A DNA stretch of 64,000 nt. It comes from Asterias amurensis. Taxonomy: Eukaryota; Echinodermata; Asteroidea; Forcipulatida; Asteriidae. Location: contig NC_092656.1 of the NCBI RefSeq assembly GCF_032118995.1, positions 13,970,194 to 14,034,193 of the forward strand. The letters are read 5' to 3'. Below, piece by piece: positions 12,059-24,042 of this stretch (position 1 is its first letter; each line of letters starts with the position of its first letter). The notes under the pieces are model-generated. The model did no database searches, was not told the DNA's origin, and saw only the letters and a list, made by a program, of their open reading frames with translations. Position numbers and translations under genes: made by a program.

Positions 12059-14582
12059 TTATAGACATTTACTTGAATGAAAATGTAAACAGTGACCTTT
12101 GCTGAAATTAATGTTATAGATTCGATATTAAGAAAATCGATTCACATAAGACTGAATAGTTTCTAGTGTACAAAACAATAATTTTCTCCTCCTGGTGGTT
12201 TTCAGAAAGATTCTCCAAAAGCCCGTCACTCGTCTTTATGTCATGTCACGGGAGCTCTGTGTTGTATATATTATAGCCGCTTTGTTGCAGCATGGAGGAA
12301 TAACGAAGCAACATCCAACACAAGATGTCAAAGACGATCACTTTGAGCACGCCGTCAACGGCAGAATTGTTTCTAGTTTTCAAAACCTTGAAGCCGCGGC
12401 CCTGATTTGTTGACCAATAATTATGAAAAAAAGAGAGTTGCATAAGATATCAAAATTACATGTCAATTGTCAATGATAAAAACCTATTTGATGCGACCAG
12501 CTTAAATATAATTCCCGTTTAACCGAACTATTCTGTCAAGTAGCTATTGAACATTTTTTTTTACCAAAAATCGTGCAAAACTATCCATTCTTACAATTGT
12601 TTTGAAGAGTTTTTAAATAAATTGAACGTATCTGTCACTAATATAAAAACGTAAGTTGCACGCAAAAACAGTTTATGCCTGTGAACTGCATTTCACTGTA
12701 GCGTCCGGGATTCAGGATTCGTGAAAAAAAGTACAAGCGCAAATTAATATTCTGATTCACTGGTTATGCTAACTACATGTAGTAATGTTAATCCACCAGG
12801 GCTCATTTGCCATTGCCGCTTTCTTCTTCTGCCAAGTAGTGCAGCAGACCATGATATGAATATACGCACTGTGAGGTTTGTGCGCGCGCTGTCCAAGTTT
12901 GAGCTAGCGCGGGCAAACAAAATAATGTGCAGTTTAATAAGCAGAGAGCCTGCGAGCTAGGTGGTTCCTTCCCTCCTCAATGCCGTCTTGAATGCATTGA
13001 GTGTTGTGAACCCTCCATGATTCTTCTGTAAGGAGTTCCACTCTTTGCAGGTGCTAGGGAAGGAGGAAGGATACACTTGGGAGCTACAGTAGGGGGTCTA
13101 GAAGCGAGAGCCATGACATCTCTCTGGTGTTAGGGGGGGGGGGGGACCCGTGAGATGTTTCTTCAAGCTGATGTCTACATGATCGTAGCAAATTCGGTTT
13201 TGGAACCGCCTGCTCTGATTGGTTTCGATTGAGGCAATCAGAATAAGCCATTTTTGTCTAAAAACACAAAATCACGGACAAAACAAACTTTGTTCTCAAT
13301 ATTTTTTTATTTTTATAATAAAATGGAAACAGAATTTATTTAGTGTTAATTGAAACTTGGGGATTACCCGATCATACCAACAACTATAAAGTCAATAAAA
13401 TTAAGCTAATTGTCAGGGTGTTAACTTTAACTGAGATTGGACTTATCTGTAACATTTACATGTTGTATATGTATAATGAGGAGTTTTACACATGGTGATG
13501 ACGCAAAATAAGGGCCACTGTTTAATGATAAAGTCCAAAGATTTGTTTTGAGGTCAGAATTAACAAACTTGAGACATCCATTTATAATTTAGTTTTTGGT
13601 TAAAGACAGCAATGCAGTGCAGTTGCAGTTTCCCAGCATGGCACTGGCTGATATCAAATTAAGATAAGTATCATTAAGCCTTTATGGAATGCATGCATCA
13701 TACAACATTTCAGAATTAATTAGATTTCAGCTAATTAGCATCAGAAACGGCTCAACATTTTCCTTAAGTCCTTTACTATCCTAGTCTTGATTGGAGACCC
13801 TGTGTATGTGTAGAGGGCGCTACAACGACTGTTTTAGAGCCTGATTCGGAAGGACTTGGGCAAGTCTACACACCTGGATCGAAACAGTTTTGATCCAGAT
13901 GTTTGTGTGATACTCACATCTCTTCTCCAGTAATTTGTGTTGCAGACAGTATTTGTGTTATCGGCAACTACATTGATTAAATTAACGTCGCCAATAAAGA
14001 CCAGTACTGAACCAACATTTTGATTCACTTTGTTATATGACCACCAGTAAGCCTACTCAATTTCTTATAGTTCATATAGCTGTAGCAAACTTTGAATCCT
14101 ACCCGAATGCTTTTGAGAAATTCATCACCAATAGAAACTGAAATAATTAACATGGTAATGCTTAAAATAATGTTCCCATACTTTTCCATGATCAAAGCCA
14201 GTGTATACAAAAAACCCATCTGGCTTGATGAGTTGTGTAAGTCCAAGAAAGCAGCTTTAAATGAAGAAATCAAATTTAACATTCAAATTTCCCCACTTGT
14301 ATGCTACACAAAGATTCAAGTAAAAAAGTCTATCTCTTGGTATATAAAATACATTGTTCACATGTACATGTACATGCATGTACATGTACATGTACAACCT
14401 TCTCTTCAAGCTAGAAATTGCCTGGGTTTCTTACAAGGCCATGATGTTCCCATAGCAGGCAATCCATTAAAAGCATTTTTCACACTAGAAACAAATCCTG
14501 GATTATTCGGGGGTAATTTTGATGTCTTTTTAACACTTGGATTACAAGCTGCCATAGTATCTCCTTGGAAACATCTACCCCT
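12059..14582. other. Intergenic / SUB1 downstream flank
   Basis: Nothing recognised except a G run at 13133 and a stretch at 12960-13130 that, read on the minus strand, weakly recalls a LINE ORF end (CKEWNSLQKNHGG). The SUB1 3' UTR must lie at the right side, but no clear AATAAA is visible. Confidence 0.5.
14357..14396. repeat. (ACATGT)-type self-complementary microsatellite
   Basis: Alternating gtacat with one gcatgt interruption; can form cruciforms. Confidence 0.85.
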
Positions 14583-14682
14583 GCTTTGGGAGCAAGGTTG
14601 AGTAAGGTAAATCCGGGTACATTACACATGGTGCTTTGGGAGCAAGGTTGAGTAAGGTAAATCCGGGTACATTACACATAGT
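14583..14682. repeat. 50 bp tandem duplication downstream of SUB1
   Basis: gctttgggagcaaggttgag and the following 30 bp occur twice back to back with no visible differences. Confidence 0.85.
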
Positions 14683-14871
14683 CCCTATTGCTCCAGGAAA
14701 ACTGCAGTAAATGTGCAAGGAAGAATGGACTTTGTACTCTGGGTTTTACATGTGCAAGGATTTCCTTGAAGTCTTCTTTGTTGTGCACTAGCGTGAAAAA
14801 GACTAGTGATATAGGATTTAGATATAAACTATCCATTATACCACTTAACATGATTTTGGCAATCTAAGCTA

Positions 14872-17800
14872 CTAGCTGAGTTCTCGAACACTGTCGTTGA
14901 CATCCTCCATGGCATCTTTAAGCTTTTCCCATTGTTCTACGGTTAGGCTGATGCCTATAAACAAAATGAAATAAACAAAAAGAAACAAGACAACAAATTT
15001 AACAAAAATTGAGAAAAAACGACAAAAAACATGGAAGACTAAAACAATTTATTCTTCTAAAGCATGGTAAAATAAAAAATATTGAACAAAACAAAATCAA
15101 ACATAGAGGGTGCTGTAGTGCATTCAAACAGGCTATAGTTTAACATGTGCAAACTAGAGGACAGACGTTACTGTTTGCCAAGGCCAGATTGGGCAGCAGT
15201 TGCCATTTTGTTCAGGGGCAAGATTGCAGTAACAAATGGCTGGGCCAGGCTTATTAAGAAAGTGGAAAGAATTGGGACTTTAAGTTGGATTCTGCATCAG
15301 GTTGACCCATTTCCATGTAAATTTGACACGTTTATGTCAAAGCCAAGTCAATTCCATATGGGTCAATTCAGACCTTAAAGTCGTAAGAGAGTGCATTTTC
15401 AGTATGGTTTCATGTTTTAAAGACAGTGAGATACAACAACGAAAATGGAGGAACTCCGCGAAACAGTATAACAACCTATAAACATGAATTTTGGAAAGAT
15501 GATGTCAAGTGTGCCTTTCTCATTTACTGTTGTTTGCTTCGTATGAGACCATTTAGCAGGGTTTTTTGCTGGTACACTTTTTAAGGTGAGAGATGGCCTT
15601 ACATCACATGGGCACAGATGGCCAGCTCAAAATGAGGTTTACACTTCACAGTTTTTGGCTCAACCCAAATCAACTGCCACCAGGGGCACAGTGCCACCTT
15701 TTCCCTGGTACTCAAGCAGTCTGTATGGATGTAAGCATGGGCAACATAGAAGCCTGGCTACATACAGCAGAATGCACTACCTTCCGAATGTTATACAAAG
15801 CAACGAGTGAGTCAGCCTTGCTCAACGGCACAACCAGGTCATGGCCAGGTTTTGAACCAACACTGCTGACAACACCAGAGTGTTGGTCTGGTGAACTAGA
15901 ACTCTTGACCACGCAGTGGTATGGAATAAGCAACTTGAGATGATGGAAACCACGACAGTATCTGGTTTTCAAGCTTTGCATGAAGTATTTGACAAGAATT
16001 CCAAGATTGTTTTAGTCATTAGATGAAGATGACCTTGACAGTCAACTCATCATCATTTTGTGTGGACAGTTCTTTATGATGAGAGAAACAAGGATGAGCG
16101 TGACAAGCTGAACAGGAGAAGGTATTGTTGCGAGGTGGATGGGTTTAACATCTTGCACATTCACAAATTAATTGAAAATGCAACTATGTGCACTAGTTTT
16201 GCATACTGAACATGGTCATCGCTAACTGGCACTAATTACAACTCTGTCAGATCTGTCTGGGAAATGTTTCAACATAGAAATTGTGACAGTTACATGTATA
16301 TTTATAGTACAGAGAATGTGTAGCTACATGATGTACATGTATGTACATTTATTACAACAACATATGATTGTTCAAGTAAAAAATAAATAAAAACGAATTA
16401 CATGAACTTGAAGAAATATGAAAATACAGGGGAAAAAACTGATTACAGTTCAACATTAAGTTAGTGTGCATAGCTTGTTATTTGTTTAGATTATTATGTT
16501 AATTTACATGTGTATTTATTTATGGGTATTCTAATGTTTGTAAATGATTTAATCATTACAGCTTCTCTCTTCAATCTGACAGTTTTGTTAAGTGATATGT
16601 GGGTCCACAAGTTTCTTTTATTGTATAGGCCTACACACATTTTATGAAGATATTGATTAATTGAATATTTATTGTTGCTGTGTTGGTGTTTGATTATCGT
16701 TAATAGATGAATGTTGTCAAAAACTTTTCTCTCATTAAATAAATCATAATATTCTAAAGAAACTGTTTATTATTTAGGTCAATCTACTAACTATAAAAAA
16801 TAAAAATCACTAAAAAATGACTTGGCAGACAACAAAGTGTATCATAAATTTAGCTTGAACACCGGAATATTATTCATTCAATGTTGCCCATGAACAATTG
16901 CCACACAATTCTCCTTGCAGACCTTTGGACTGTGAGAGCCTGTGCCCTGCAGTGCATGGTGAGTCCAGAGTCCGCCCTCTACTTACAATAATACATCATG
17001 ACAATGATCCCTTCATTGGAACAACAATAGAGGGCGCCAGAGCAAAGAGAAGTACACAAGTAGTAAACAAATATAAATTCTAATCGGTTGTTGAAGTAGA
17101 ATCATTTTACTTGAACAATAGATGAGAGCTGAATAGGAAATAATTACAACAATTCACAAGTAAATAAACCAAAAGGGAAACTAATTTTGGGTTGAACAAA
17201 TTGACAAGAGCCGGACTTGAACATTTTATGCATGGTTTGACTTGAACCTTCAGGTTCAATGTGTTTGCTATCTACGCGTACCAACATAGTCATTTGGCTC
17301 TAATGTTGACAGTGTCATATTTTGTCAAAGGATGCCTATCAGAAGCTGAGTAACCTGCTAGCCAATATTTTAGCAATTGCAACAGTAATTTGTCTTGGAT
17401 ATATGCATAATGTATTGTTCTTAGACCTCAAATTTTCAGTAACCAGCAGCATGAGTTGGCATAAACTACATGTAATTACAGTTTCAGTTCAGATTGAGCG
17501 TGTGAAATGATCATGTGTGAAAGTGCTCCTTGAAATTGACTATGTTGATAATACGTGACATCTCCCCTCTTTCAATCAGCAAAAGGATCACACAACATTT
17601 ATTGGAAGATTCATTCCAATCCTATTGTCTAGTAGTCTACTTTATTCACCCCACCAGTAATAAAATTTTGGAATTGCGTCTTTGAAAAGGCAATACCATT
17701 TTCATTTTGAAATAGGCAGAGCCTTTGGTAAATGTTAAGGGGCACCAAGGCAGGGCATCGAAGGCCATGACCTCCACTACCTCCGCTTCATTCCAAGCCT

Positions 17801-20800
17801 GACCAAAAGTGGTCACACAGTGAAAACAATCAGGAACAGTTTATTTTACCAGTTGTACATACATGTGTGCACACTCGTCTAATGTATGATGAAAACTGTT
17901 GTGAGCAAATTGAAAAACAAACCGTTACTAGGCATTCAACGCTTTCAAGGCTAGCGCAGAAATTCAGCACTTGCGCGTAAGCGGGGAATAGCGATCGTAA
18001 GCGCAGAAATTGGCGGTAAGCAGAGCCATAAAATTGGGCCCAGATCAGCCTGTGTCTGATATTATTATGTGACTTACCTTTTTTGCCTGGTTTAAGTTCT
18101 CCAGAGTTATCTGTGTAGTATTCCCTGATGTCAATTAACACCTTGCCACGAAACTCTCTCACATTAACAAAGCGCTGTCTTGCAAGCTGTAATTGAAAAA
18201 CAGCCAAGATAAACTTGTCATTCTTATTTTTACGTGAACTTTGAGTTTAGACAATCTTTATGAATTGAAAATACTGAGAGCTGACATTTTTGTCAGAATT
18301 ATTCTAACATCAAAGTTGCAAACGAAACAGTTAAAATCAAACCATTGAAGAAGCTTGAAGAAGAAACTCTCAAAATTACTGTTCACAAACATTCATTTCA
18401 GAATTCGCAAGAATACAAAGTCTGCTCGATTCATCATGTTCATACCAATCACAAACTATGACAAAAATTAAAGGGAAGGTAAACATTTGGTAACACTCAT
18501 AAATTTAATGGCATAAAATAACTAACTTGTTTAGAAGTATGCAGCTTTCGATAGTATAAAGCATTTTGAGAATTAATGGAAAGATACATAGTAAAAGTGA
18601 TGTAGTTCATGCTTGTGTACTGAAATAAAATATTAATATATAATATTATGTATATAATTACAATAATAGTGTACAATGTATTCTTATATCATGCATATCG
18701 CAGGTATCTCCACCAAAAAAGAGTGACACTTTTAACGACAGGGACTGATTTTTTTTGTTATTAATGAGACCGATTAATGTTTAAACACCTTCCTAGAGGT
18801 TTACAAGGTGTGCTGCGGCAAACTCGGCAGCTGCTGCCAGGAAAACCGAGGCGAACCCCTTCTCTTAATGGTAAGTGTACTCGGTTCTTAAACGTTCATT
18901 CCACAATCAATTGGACAAAAGACTTTACGCTCCATCCCAAGGACTAAGCGATTATCGCTAAGTGTCTTGCTTCAGGATACATGTCATAAACAGGTCTCAA
19001 ACCACACTATGCTGACCAGAAATACCAGAGCTTGAGTCTTGGTTCATTCATCACTCAATCCAATGGACCAACAGCTTCACGCCCCATCCGAAGTACAAAG
19101 CAATAATGGCTACATACTTGCTTTTAAAGGCAGTGGACACTATTGGTAATTGTCAAAGACTAGCCTGCACAGTTGGTGTATCTCAACATATGCATACAAT
19201 AACAAACCTGTGAAAATTTGAGCTCAATCGGTCATCGAACTTGCGAGATAATAATGATAATAACGAAGTTGTGTGCGTTTAGATGGTTGATTTCGAGACC
19301 TCAAGTTCTAAATCTGAGGTCTCGAAATCAAATTCATGGAAAATTAATTCCTTCTCGAAAACTACTCTGGCACTTCAGAGGGAGCCGTTTCTCACAATGT
19401 TTTATAATACCAACCTCTCCCCATTACTTGTTACCAAGTAAGGTTTTGTGCTAATAATTTATTTTGAGTAATTACCAATAGTGTCCACTGCAGTGGTCTC
19501 GAAATCAAGCATCAGAAAGCACACAACTCAGTGTGACAAGGGTGTTTTTTCTTTCATTATTATCTAGCAACTTTGACGACCAATTGAGCTCAAATTTTCA
19601 CAGGTTTGATATTTGTTGCATGTTGAGATACAGCAAGAGGGAAAATTGGTCTTTGACAATTACCAATAGTGTCCAGTGTCTTTAAAGGACACGAATGTCA
19701 TGACCGGGACTCAAACCACACTCTGCTGACCAGAAACACCAGAGCTTGAGTCTGGTGCATTTTGAATTTGTATTTCCTTCTACCTTTGACAAATTCATAC
19801 TTACTGGATACATGTGATCTTCTGGGCCATCTCCAGATTTCTTCTTTTTTGGAGACTTTTCTTTTGTTGACTCAACAGTCTTTTCTTTTGTTGACTCAAC
19901 AGTCTTTTCTTTTGTTGACTCAACATTCTTTTCTTTCCTTATTTTCTTCTTTGGCTGCAGAAATAAAAAAGAAAATTATTTTGTCATTATTCATCAGTTT
20001 TTCATTTAAAAGCTTTACATGGTTGAATGTAGTGTGTATGACAAACTTATTCACACAGGATTTGAGGCATTGCATGGTGAGGTACATGTATCAACATAAT
20101 TAGGTTTGCGGTAACACCATGTGTGTATCTACTTGCCAGGTAGAGTTTATTCTCTCTTTCTTTTTTCTACTACCGCTGAGACTTCTCAGTATGGGAAAGA
20201 ACTGTTCTGCATTTTAAACTATTACCCGGGCAGATGGTATAGAAAATAGGCTGGGACTACTACTTTAGCTTAAAGGATTGCAAACCACATAAACTTATTC
20301 GCATCATGTACAGCAGTACAATGATCCCCATACACACACAACTACATTGCCTCTAGGGGGTGTACCTTTGAAGTTAGTTTTTTATCCCTCTACTATTGCA
20401 GATACATGTACGTGTTGTGTACATAATGTCAGGGGAAAGGTTTTTTAAAAGACAATTTACTCGAAGGTGCGCCCCCAATGCTCGAACAAAGTAAGCTTGT
20501 AAGCTACATAAATGAGTGAATTAATTGATAGTCATCCTTTGCCAACCTAAAGGGGCTAACAACAGACCAAGAGGCGGGCTAACCAGTCACACTTCCCCCA
20601 CCCCCATCCTAGAACTGTGGGGCAGTTCCGCTATTGTCTGAATCTTTTTATTGATGATTCTGTTGTACATGATCTTTTCAAAACTTTTTCCCAGCCACAT
20701 GTGCACCTACATCCTAGCGGTATTTTTTTAAGTTCTTTCTTAACCCGAATCTGGCCAAAATAAGGCTTGATGTGTTCATTCTCACTGAGAACGCAAATGA

Positions 20801-23576
20801 ACGCATCAAGCCTTAATTTCGGTGAGCTAATGATGGTTTCAGCAAATTCACTCTGCAAACAAATATTGCCAGAAGCATTGAATTCTCATAATTCAGAATC
20901 CTTCATCGACAATTCACCATAACCTTTTGGAAAAAACATGGCGGCTTCCATGTGAACAGTGGTTATCGTGGACCAGTGTTGCGGGCACCATGTACCATTT
21001 TGGTATATACATGTAGCAACATGCAAGCCTCAGAGCCTGTGTGCTGGTACGTGTATGTGTGTTCGTATTTGGTCATGGTGACCGCAACAACTGTTCATAG
21101 TGTATGGCTCTGAAATGTGTTTGTATGGAAGCAGCCAAATATGTTTTCAAAAGGCGATGACGATTTAAGGATTTGGATAACTTTCCGTATGGCGCCACCA
21201 CTTTTTCACTCATTTTTACAAAAAGAACTCATCTCATTGAGGTAAATTAGATACTATATATTTCATATCGAATGAAAAAGTGGTGGCGCCTCACGGAAAC
21301 TTTTCCAAGGGTTCATTTTGAATGGCGGTGAGAATTCATTTAGTTTAGAAATTTGTTTTTCTTTGCGGAGTCAAGGGCTTGATGTATTCGTCTAAAACGC
21401 TATCCGCATGCGTCGGCCGTCAGGACGACAGCCTTGTAGGGTCTGTGTTGAAGCCACTGACCTCATTACTATAATAAGCGAAGAGTTCTCACGGTCAGCT
21501 CATTACCATAATGCCCGCGAAAGACGAGACATGTTTAGGTCGTGATAAGGGAAGTGCGTGATTGGACATCAACATGAATAATTCATTTGCCTCACATCCT
21601 GTGTTGTCTGATAGGTCTGACGAAAGATATACATGAGCTGCACACCAGCATATCCGAGAGCCCCCCCAATTTTTTCCACTTGTGGAAATTTTTCAATACA
21701 ACACATTAAACCCGGAAGTTACAGACCTGACAAGGCTGTCGGCCTGACGGCCTCCGCATGCGGTTAGTGGTACGAGTACAGATGACTTGTGTGCACAGTA
21801 GTCGTACGATGTGACAGTGGGTATACGGGTGGGTCATGCGGTGTGATCGCACGCACCACGCACAGGGTATACAGGTGGGTTTACAGCCGGCATCTTTTCG
21901 GAGCGAATAATGCGACTGCCTTGAGCAAGGCTAAGACTATACGCGCTTAAACGGATCTGAAAACTGTCATCTCAGACATAACAATGCAACACATGAATGT
22001 ACAGAGCTCAAGCACGTCGGAAACGGATAAGTTTTACAGAGTTTCTTTCTTTATTACGCCTTTTTTTTTAACCAAAAAGGCATTTATGAATGGGAATAAA
22101 CGAGTAGTGGCTCGTTCTAAAATGGCTGATTAAAACCTTGCCAGGTCTTTGCCGTGTTAAGGCCCTCGCCTTCGGCTCAGACCTTAATCCTTTATCACAC
22201 CTAAACGATCCTGCCGGTTTTAAACAGCCGTTTAAGAACTCGTCGCTACCTGTACCCTTTTCATTTATTCCCTTAAACTTAATAAAACCCGGATAACTTT
22301 CCGTATTTTTACAAAAAGGGATATCTCATTGAGGTAAATTAGAACAGATACTATATTATTTCATATCGAATGACATAGTGGTGGTGCCATACGGAAACCT
22401 CTCCTAAAAAAAACCTACCCTATACCGTCCATACTCAGTAGTAGTACTACCTAGTACGTAGCGCCTACCATTCACTGTTCTGGGTCTACATTCACGACAT
22501 TAGGCCCCCTACTTCTCTAGAAACTAAGGCTCCCACGGGGGAGCCTAATGCGTTTGACTTTAGTTGGCATTGATGGCTCCCTTGAACTTTTCCACAGTAG
22601 GCAGTTTCCATCCAAAATTTTAATATTATCATGTTTATTATATCGTAGGAGGTCCTGTTTTCGAGGTGTCCCTAAAATCGTGGCAAATATTTGCCCACCG
22701 AAAAAGTTTCATCAAACACTATTTCAATTCACAATTCATGATGATCAAATCATGTGACTGAATATTTTGCTGAGCATTCTGGAAAAAAATACAGAGGCTT
22801 AAAGAAGCCATGTGCCTTATATCATTTTCTAATATTTTTGGAGATTTTTTTGTTTAACCCTGCGATCAATATTATTATTAATATTAAAATTTAAACGATC
22901 AGCTTGTTTATTCAATTATCACTGTTTATTTATACGCTTTATTATAAATTTTAAGAGAAAAAAAGGGGGAAAAAATAAATAAAAATCATATTTGAAAGCC
23001 AATGATTATTCACACTTTTTTATAAATTATTAATTTTTGTTATTTTTTGCAAATTACCATGGTAATTTTAAAATTTCATTAAAAGATATTTTGAATAAAA
23101 CGAAGACAACTGCTGGCTATAGAGTCATACACAGAGTCTCAAAGAACACTTGTAGTCACTGCACATGTTTCTTCCATGTATGGCTTTACCGGGAAACCAT
23201 GCTTTCTTGTTTGCCGTGAAAACAGGAAAAACTCAAAACAAATGGGGCCAGTTGAAGTCATCGAAAATCGGTGTGTAGTGTGAACATTTTAATGTCCATC
23301 AAGTTTTAATATATGTTTGCATACTTCATATTAACAAAAGAAGGTAATTAGGGCATCGGTTGATATAAGGCATCATTATTTTTTTCCCAATTCAAAGAAA
23401 AAGGCATAATATTAATAGCGTGAAAACTGGTAAGGGGAGGATATTATTTATATTTTTTAAGGCCTACTCTGCGATTTTTAATTATTTTCCATCGTGATTA
23501 AAGTTAAACTGACCTGATATTCTTTGTCAGAGTCCGACTCGTCAGAGGATATTGTTGCTTTTGACTTGTAACTCAT
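14872..23576 (-). CDS. SUB1: SUB1/PC4 (activated RNA polymerase II transcriptional coactivator p15), four exons, 134 aa
   Basis: Exons on the minus strand: 23576-23514, 19954-19805, 18186-18078 and 14954-14872. They sum to 405 nt (134 aa plus stop), with canonical GT/AG at every junction and compatible phases (0, 0, 1). Exon 1 encodes an acidic serine-rich head ([10 protein letters not shown]) like the phosphorylated N-terminus of PC4. Exon 2 is a lysine-rich linker with an internal repeat, TVESTKEK. Exons 3 and 4 encode the single-stranded DNA-binding and dimerisation domain: [20 protein letters not shown], then [17 protein letters not shown] and a C-terminal DVNDSVREL. These align by eye along their whole length with human SUB1 ([31 protein letters not shown]). 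The family protein is nuclear, binds melted promoter DNA, and helps link activators to the RNA polymerase II machinery and genome maintenance. Total length is close to the 127 aa of human SUB1. The start is the ATG that opens the acidic head. Introns carry SINEs and MITEs but the reading frame is intact. Confidence 0.95.
15780..15930 (-). mobile_element. tRNA-derived SINE head in SUB1 intron 3
   Basis: Minus strand cactctggtgttgtcagcag and gttggttcaaaacctggcca match the heads at 19050 and 19690, then a gttgagcaaggctgact region typical of tRNA SINE bodies. Confidence 0.55.
17936..18042. mobile_element. F3 element in SUB1 intron 3
   Basis: Short copy ending agccataaaattgggccc, about 35 bp from the exon 3 donor site. 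Confidence 0.7.
18780..19120 (-). mobile_element. tRNA-derived SINE in SUB1 intron 2
   Basis: Minus-strand head at about 19050 reads agctctggtatttctggtca...gtggtttgagacctg (B-box-like), followed by a body ending cctcggttttcctgg and gcacaccttgtaaacc. A second body fragment adjoins at 19050-19120. Confidence 0.65.
19122..19492 (+). mobile_element. F1 MITE in SUB1 intron 2
   Basis: Full length, ending gtgtccactgca, where a second copy in the opposite direction begins. Confidence 0.8.
19493..19686 (-). mobile_element. F1 MITE half, head to head with the previous copy
   Basis: Starts inside the palindromic block (gtggtctcgaaatcaagcat) and ends at gtgtccagtgtctttaaa. Confidence 0.75.
19687..19765 (-). 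mobile_element. tRNA-derived SINE head
   Basis: Minus strand gtgtggtttgagtcccggtc preserves a B box; only the tRNA-like head remains. Confidence 0.6.
19856..19931. repeat. 24 bp minisatellite inside SUB1 exon 2
   Basis: Three units of agtcttttcttttgttgact (plus four bases); each encodes TVESTKEK on the minus strand, in frame. Confidence 0.9.
20752..20824. repeat. Hairpin in SUB1 intron 1
   Basis: aataaggcttgatgtgttca pairs with tgaacgcatcaagccttaat with a loop of about 25 bp. A related agggcttgatgtattcgtct occurs at 21368. Confidence 0.6.
21172..21312. mobile_element. F6 fold-back MITE in SUB1 intron 1
   Basis: Arms ggataactttccgtatggcg and its inverted form (gcctcacggaaacttttcc), with gccaccactttttc pairing to gaaaaagtggtggc. 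Confidence 0.75.
21404..21764. mobile_element. GC-rich element with about 45 bp terminal inverted repeats
   Basis: Left end ccgcatgcgtcggccgtcag and right end inverted ctgacggcctccgcatgcgg, pairing on into gacagccttgtagggtctgt. The interior has no coding capacity. It sits in SUB1 intron 1 and matches no other family here. Confidence 0.65.
21948..22270. mobile_element. F7 dispersed element in SUB1 intron 1
   Basis: Complete version of the copy at 3335, with the terminal inverted block gtagtggctcgttct / aagaactcgtcgctac at 22103-22248. Confidence 0.65.
22284..22408. mobile_element. F6 fold-back MITE, one arm shortened
   Basis: Same ends and the same tctcattgaggtaaattaga core as the copy at 21172. 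Confidence 0.7.
22409..23513. other. 5' end of SUB1 intron 1
   Basis: Mostly AT-rich unique sequence (for example 22850-23100) with no further exon or element recognised. Confidence 0.6.
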
Positions 23577-23754
23577 TATGAGAGAATGAAGTATGTGCTG
23601 TGCAAGTTGTTCGGGATGTTTGTCGAGAGAGTGTCACTGTCTGACTGTCAGTGTCAGTGTCGAGTCGTCTTCCTCCTTGAACGTGCACGTCGTCTGCAGT
23701 TCAGTCCACTCCTCAGCGAACAAAATGACAATTCCCGCTAACTCATTGTAGAAC

Positions 23755-23825
23755 GATCCTCATTGGGCAAGTAAAGCGTTGTGCCCATCTCCCGTATGTA
23801 TTGACGAATTTGATTGGCCATAGCT
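23755..23825 (-). promoter_or_regulatory. Two CCAAT boxes upstream of SUB1
   Basis: CCAAT on the minus strand occurs at 23762-23766 and 23813-23817, about 190 and 240 bp upstream of the SUB1 ATG. Spacing of about five helical turns and position fit a TATA-less housekeeping promoter. No TATA box is evident. Role is inferred from position only. Confidence 0.4.
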
Positions 23826-24042
23826 GAAGTCTTATTCCACGTCTCTTATGTGTGGATGTTCACATACTTTACGTTTGGACTCCGACTAATACAGTCATAG
23901 CCTGAGTCTACCTCGTCCCCAGGGTATGTCGAGCATGCAGTACGAAGTTGACATTGGAAATATCACATGGTTGAAAATAAAGTAAACCATGTGTACGAGG
24001 TTGAGCCCGAATATTTTCCAGGGTCTCTAAATTAATGTGTAA

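Noticed and set aside
14092-14601. 169-codon plus-strand frame
   Set aside because: Runs through a microsatellite and a 50 bp tandem duplication, lies in the SUB1 downstream flank, and shows no domain.
15593-15981. 116-codon plus-strand frame and its 89-codon shadow
   Set aside because: Overlaps a SINE head inside SUB1 intron 3; similarity to other repeat-derived frames explains it.
16918-16965. Exon-like segment with ttgcag acceptor and gtgagt donor on the plus strand
   Set aside because: Lies inside SUB1 intron 3 on the opposite strand, is only about 50 bp, and has no partner exons.
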